Of a stretch of 10,732 nucleotides of DNA, positions 7,699 to 10,732 are shown in pieces (the first letter of the stretch is position 1; every line of letters begins with the position of its first letter). The notes beneath the pieces were generated by a model that saw only the letters and a program-made list of their open reading frames with translations, made no database searches and was not told the DNA's origin. Both the position numbers and the translations under genes were made by a program. The DNA comes from Chloroflexia bacterium (GTDB lineage Bacteria > Chloroflexota > Chloroflexia > QHBQ01 > JADMIH01): the NCBI GenBank assembly GCA_025927935.1, contig JAICKM010000178.1, positions 1 to 10,732 on the forward strand. Direction: 5' to 3'.

Positions 7699-9836
7699 TC
7701 GCGGTCCGGCGGCTGCTGGTAGTCGCCGCCTACCTCGTCTTAATCCTTGCCTTCACCTGGCCGCTACCCATGGCGCTGGGCGATCACCTGGTGCTGGCGC
7801 GGGGCAGCGATGTCTGGCCGCACATCTGGAACTTCGCCTGGGTACGCACGGCCCTGGTGGACCTGCACCACTCGCCCTACTTCACGCACAGCATCTTCTA
7901 TCCCACGGGCGTGCCGCTGGTCTACCACGCCCTCAACATCTTCACCGCCACGGTGTCGATCCCGCTCCAGGCGCTGTTCGGCCTGGTGGCGGCGTTCAAC
8001 CTGATGCTGCTGGCGAACCTGCTGACCGCCGCCCTGGCCGCCTACTGGCTGGGCCGCGTGCTGGGCCTCGACCGCCTGCCCGCCTTCCTGCTCGGCCTGC
8101 TGTTCGCCTGTAGCCCGCCCGTCAGCGCCGCCGTCAGCCAGGGCCAGGCCGAACTCGCCAGCGTCTTCTGGATGCCGCTCTATGCCGCCTTGCTGCTGCG
8201 CGGGGGCGGGCTGCGGCTGCGTGGATTGCCGCCGGGCGGGTGGCCGTATCTGGCCGGCGCCGGACTGGCCCTGGTGGGGTCCGCGCTGGCGATCTGGTAC
8301 TGGTTCGTCAGCTTGCTGATCTTCACCGCCGTCTATGGCTTGCTGGAACTCTGGGCGGCCTGGTCCACCGCCGACCGGCGGGCGATGGCCGCGGTAGTCG
8401 GGCGGCTGGCCCTGGTCGGCGGCATCGCCCTGGTGCTGCTCAGCCCGTTGCTCGTGCTCATGGTGCAGGAGCAGTTGCGCAGCGGGGCCGACGTGGGCAT
8501 CGCCCGCTCCGGCACCTCAGATGCCGTGGTGCTCAACGGCTCGCAAGACCCGCTGGCCTGGTTCCGCCCGCTGCCGGGCCGCATCGACATCGCCCAGGAG
8601 TTTCTGAATGGGGCCAACCTGGGCCTGGGCTGGACAGTGCTCGCCCTGGGCGTCGTGGCCGCGGTGCTGCTGCGCGGTCCCCGGAGGCGAGGGGTGGCGC
8701 TCTGGGGCCTGGCCGCGCTGGCGCTGGCCGTGCTGGCGCTCGGCCCGCACCTGGTGTTGAACGGCCAATCGACCGGCATCCCGCTGCCCTACGCGGCCAT
8801 CCTGAAACTGCCCGGAGCCGCGGCCATGCGCGTGCCGTTACGGTTCGCCACCCTGCTGGCCCTCTGCCTGGCCGTCCCGGCGGCGTTCGGCCTGGCCGCG
8901 ATCCTCGACCGCGTGCGCCCGGCTGCCGGGCAACTGGCCGTCACCGCCCTGGCCGTGCTGCTGGTGGTCGTCGAGTTCTTCGGCCCGCCGCGCGTGTTGA
9001 TCCAGCCGGAAGCGCAACCCTTCTTCCAACAGTTAGCCGCCCACCCCTCGCCCTGCCTGGGCGATCTGCAACCGCCGCTGGCTCAGTGCGACGCCGTGCT
9101 GGAACTGCCGCAGGCGACCTGGATCCCGCCCGGTATGTATCACCAGGCGATCAGCAAGCACCCCATGGTCGGTGGCTACATCTCGCGCCACTACCCCTAC
9201 GATTTTGCCGTCAACACGCCGGGCGTTGCCCAGTTGATCGACGCCGACCCGACGAGCCTGGGCGCCGATATTCTCACGCCGTCCGTCCACGACACGGCGC
9301 TCCAGGCCATGGACTACTATGGTGTGCGCTACGTAGTTGTGCATCCGCTGGACGACTATCGCCCGGCGCCTGATTTGCAACAGACCTTGCGCCTCCTCTT
9401 CCCTACCCCCGGCGCCACCGCCGATGGGCTGACCGTCTACACTGTGCCGCCGGTGGATCAGGATCGCGCCTTCTTCTATCTGGGAGAGAACTGGCACGCC
9501 ATGGAGCAAAACGCTCAAGGTCTGCGCTGGCGCTGGACCGACCAGAGCGCCGCAGTGCATATCGTGACGCCGGACGCCGCGGCAGGCGCGTATACCCTGG
9601 CCCTGGATGTCTACTCGGTCAGCGGGCCGCGCACGCTGGTCGCCACGCTGGACGGCCAGGAGCTGGGCCGCTATCCCGTGACCCCGGCGCCGGGCGGGCA
9701 GGTGGCCCTGCCGCTGGCGCTGGCGCCCGGCGAACATCTGCTGACGCTGGCCTCGGTGGAACCGGCCCTGGAGCCGCCCGGCGACAAACGGCACCTCAGC
9801 CTGGGCTATCATGCGCTGACCCTTACCCGCCGTTAA
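7695..9836 (+). CDS. Large polytopic membrane protein, probable GT-C-fold glycosyltransferase
   Basis: This is a 713-aa product if it starts at TTG 7695, which overlaps the previous TGA as TTGA; AAGGGC lies about 9 nt upstream. The frame is open further upstream, but the codons before 7695 encode a hydrophilic Arg/His-rich stretch that overlaps the 77-aa gene and looks non-coding. The TTG start places a membrane span right at the N-terminus (about 6-24), then an outer loop with GSDVWPHIWNFAW (37-49, D39). An aromatic HHSPYFTHSIFYPTGVPLVYH segment (58-78) follows. An early acidic residue in the first loop and many following spans (about 10) are typical of GT-C enzymes that take sugars from polyprenyl phosphates. 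After the last span (about residue 430) comes a soluble domain whose last 120 residues look beta-rich (GAYTLALDVYSVSGP, TLDGQELGRYPV, PGEHLLTLASV), suggesting an outer-face carbohydrate-binding sandwich. Exact family and substrate are unknown. ATG 7770 is an alternative but would remove the first span. Confidence 0.8.
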   Translation: MIAVRRLLVVAAYLVLILAFTWPLPMALGDHLVLARGSDVWPHIWNFAWVRTALVDLHHSPYFTHSIFYPTGVPLVYHALNIFTATVSIPLQALFGLVAAFNLMLLANLLTAALAAYWLGRVLGLDRLPAFLLGLLFACSPPVSAAVSQGQAELASVFWMPLYAALLLRGGGLRLRGLPPGGWPYLAGAGLALVGSALAIWYWFVSLLIFTAVYGLLELWAAWSTADRRAMAAVVGRLALVGGIALVLLSPLLVLMVQEQLRSGADVGIARSGTSDAVVLNGSQDPLAWFRPLPGRIDIAQEFLNGANLGLGWTVLALGVVAAVLLRGPRRRGVALWGLAALALAVLALGPHLVLNGQSTGIPLPYAAILKLPGAAAMRVPLRFATLLALCLAVPAAFGLAAILDRVRPAAGQLAVTALAVLLVVVEFFGPPRVLIQPEAQPFFQQLAAHPSPCLGDLQPPLAQCDAVLELPQATWIPPGMYHQAISKHPMVGGYISRHYPYDFAVNTPGVAQLIDADPTSLGADILTPSVHDTALQAMDYYGVRYVVVHPLDDYRPAPDLQQTLRLLFPTPGATADGLTVYTVPPVDQDRAFFYLGENWHAMEQNAQGLRWRWTDQSAAVHIVTPDAAAGAYTLALDVYSVSGPRTLVATLDGQELGRYPVTPAPGGQVALPLALAPGEHLLTLASVEPALEPPGDKRHLSLGYHALTLTRR

Positions 9837-10141
9837 CCAATATTGACCTTTTTTTGACGCCCCAGCGCGCCTCGCCACGCCTGGTGCGCACGCCGCCACC
9901 TGCAACCTTCGATATAGCCGGTCGTTATGGATAAGGGGACCCTGTAGAGGGCGCGCGCCGCGGGTGCTCACATGGGGAGGAGTCAAGAGCAGCGCGGATC
10001 GCTATGATGCGCTGTCGCCCCGGTCCGGCCGCCGCGCGAGGCGCCCCCGGCACGAGGAGAAGTACGCTTGCGATGCCGCCGGACAAGCGCCGGACAGAGC
10101 TTGCGGACACCCAGGACGATTGCCCAGGCCCTGGATGCGGT
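9837..10141. other. Intergenic region without a recognisable gene
   Basis: About 300 nt separate the last operon gene from the next promoter. A run of seven T (9849-9855) follows the stop, but no GC-rich hairpin precedes it, so no intrinsic terminator can be called. Short open frames on both strands have Arg/Pro/Gly-rich, family-less translations typical of non-coding GC-rich DNA. I see no tRNA, CRISPR or clear repeat. Confidence 0.6.
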
Positions 10142-10171
10142 TTGACAGGCTCGGACGGCGTTGAGTATACT
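10142..10171 (+). promoter_or_regulatory. Strong sigma-70-type promoter of the secreted-protein gene
   Basis: TTGACA (10142-10147), an 18-nt spacer and TATACT (10166-10171): perfect -35 and 5 of 6 at the -10. Spacing is the same as in the operon promoter at 5071. Transcription should start near 10178, about 330 nt before the next ATG. Confidence 0.72.
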
Positions 10172-10177
10172 AAGCGG

Positions 10178-10500
10178 TGTATGCCTTGAGGTAGCCTGTT
10201 GTGAGAAGTGTTCCGGTGTACCGCGGCGGGGGGAGTGCCGCGACGCAACTCCTTGGGAACAGGCGATCATACCTAGCGCGTGCCGGCGGCTACCAAACAC
10301 GCGCGGCATATCGGCTTCCGGACGGCGCGTAGCCCGCTACGTCTCTGCCCCCAATCGCGGCCTGCGCACTGCGGCCGGCGTACTCATTATTTCACAGTTC
10401 CCGCGACGTTCTCTTTTGCGTTACAGCCGTCGTGCCGAGGGAACTGTGGATTGGTCCACACCCGGAAACGCCGGGTGGGAAACGACACGAAGGGAGAACA
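10178..10500 (+). promoter_or_regulatory. Long structured 5' leader, possible cis-regulatory RNA
   Basis: About 330 nt lie between the predicted transcription start and ATG 10508. Nested inverted repeats are visible. In the 5' part, GCCTGTT (10194-10200) pairs with AACAGGC (10258-10264) and encloses the hairpin CGCGGC (10222-10227) with GCCGCG (10237-10242). In the 3' part, CACAGTTCCC (10393-10402) pairs perfectly with GGGAACTGTG (10439-10448), with an inner CGACG (10404-10408) and CGTCG (10429-10433). Two adjoining short hairpins follow: GTGGA/TCCAC (10446-10459) and CACCCGG/CCGGGTG (10459-10477). They share or compete for bases with the 10-bp stem, so alternative folds are possible. The last hairpin ends 13 nt before the ribosome binding site. 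I could not match it to a known riboswitch class. Confidence 0.45.
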
Positions 10501-10507
10501 GGTTTTC

Positions 10508-10732
10508 ATGAAAAGATGGCAAATTGCCACCCTGGCGGCGGCTCTAGCGGTCGCTTCGGTCGGGGCAGTAGGTGCGTCCTTCTCGGGGACACCGCATGCG
10601 GACGGGCCGGTGGTGGTCGTGCCCAGCACCGTCGTCGTCGCCAACGCCAACTGGCAGCCCAGCGGCCCCGCTCCCGCCCGCCCCGCCGCCCTGCCCGCCG
10701 CCCCCGCCCTGCCCGCCGCCACCGGCCCCGTC
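10508..10732 (+). CDS. Secreted Pro/Ala-rich protein (N-terminal part, cut by right edge)
   Basis: The 75 codons visible start at ATG 10508 behind AGGGAG (10491-10496, 11 nt upstream). Residues 1-24 form a Sec-type signal peptide: basic start MKRW, hydrophobic core TLAAALAVASVGAVG, and likely cleavage after GAVGA (residue 22) or after PHA (about 30). The mature part begins with a Val-rich strand-like stretch (GPVVVVPSTVVVANANW, 33-49), then turns into a Pro/Ala linker (PAPARPAALPAAPALPAA) that continues to the edge. The protein is therefore exported and probably has a flexible linker before a domain that lies outside the window. No family can be named. It has its own strong promoter and a long leader, so it is not part of the preceding operon. 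Confidence 0.75.
   Translation, partial: MKRWQIATLAAALAVASVGAVGASFSGTPHADGPVVVVPSTVVVANANWQPSGPAPARPAALPAAPALPAATGPV

Noticed and set aside
9849..9855. Run of seven T after the operon, as an intrinsic terminator
   Set aside because: No stable hairpin precedes the T run; only AT-rich imperfect symmetry (GTTAACCAATATTGAC) is present.
9925..10309. Overlapping short frames on both strands in the right-hand gap
   Set aside because: No family motifs, no credible ribosome binding sites, and compositions typical of random GC-rich DNA. The region overlaps a strong promoter and leader.

Overview
The window is GC-rich bacterial DNA, gene-dense on both strands, with good matches to sigma-70-type promoters. 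Gene content (YfhO-like and other GT-C-like membrane proteins, a flippase-like LPG_synthase_TM protein, a NodU/CmcH carbamoyltransferase with tiny membrane partners, and a divergent YchF/DUF933 GTPase) and the strong G/C bias suggest a Chloroflexota (Anaerolineae-like) bacterium. That assignment is inference: no rRNA or marker gene is present.

Layout. (1) Positions 1-3439, minus strand, hold a tightly packed set read right to left: a GT-A family-2-like glycosyltransferase, a YbhN/LPG_synthase_TM flippase-like membrane protein, and a large YfhO-family membrane protein that runs off the left edge. The joins are a 3-nt gap and an ATGA overlap. This looks like a surface glycolipid or polysaccharide module. 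(2) Positions 3617-4735, minus strand, hold a YchF/OLA1-family GTPase. It is bracketed by two different palindromic repeat elements of about 145 bp, each with arms made of short tandem units. (3) Positions 5071-9836, plus strand, form the most interesting region. A near-perfect promoter (TTGACA-18-TATAAT) drives five contiguous genes: a 103-aa single-span membrane protein, a 584-aa NodU/CmcH/SxtN-type carbamoyltransferase, a 54-aa DUF5989/SxtK-like protein, a 77-aa two-span protein, and a 713-aa polytopic GT-C-like membrane protein that probably starts at TTG with a TTGA stop/start overlap. (4) Positions 9837-10732 are mainly non-coding: a featureless gap, a second strong promoter, a structured leader of about 330 nt, and the start of a secreted Pro/Ala-rich protein cut by the right edge.

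How the parts may work together (inference): the plus-strand operon looks like a membrane-associated carbamoylation system in which a soluble carbamoyltransferase is surrounded by three very small membrane proteins and one GT-C-like enzyme, perhaps decorating a lipid-linked or surface glycan. The minus-strand cluster carries the kind of glycosyltransferase and flippase functions that could make or export such a substrate. Only the carbamoyltransferase chemistry and the YchF, LPG_synthase_TM and YfhO family assignments rest on recognisable motifs.
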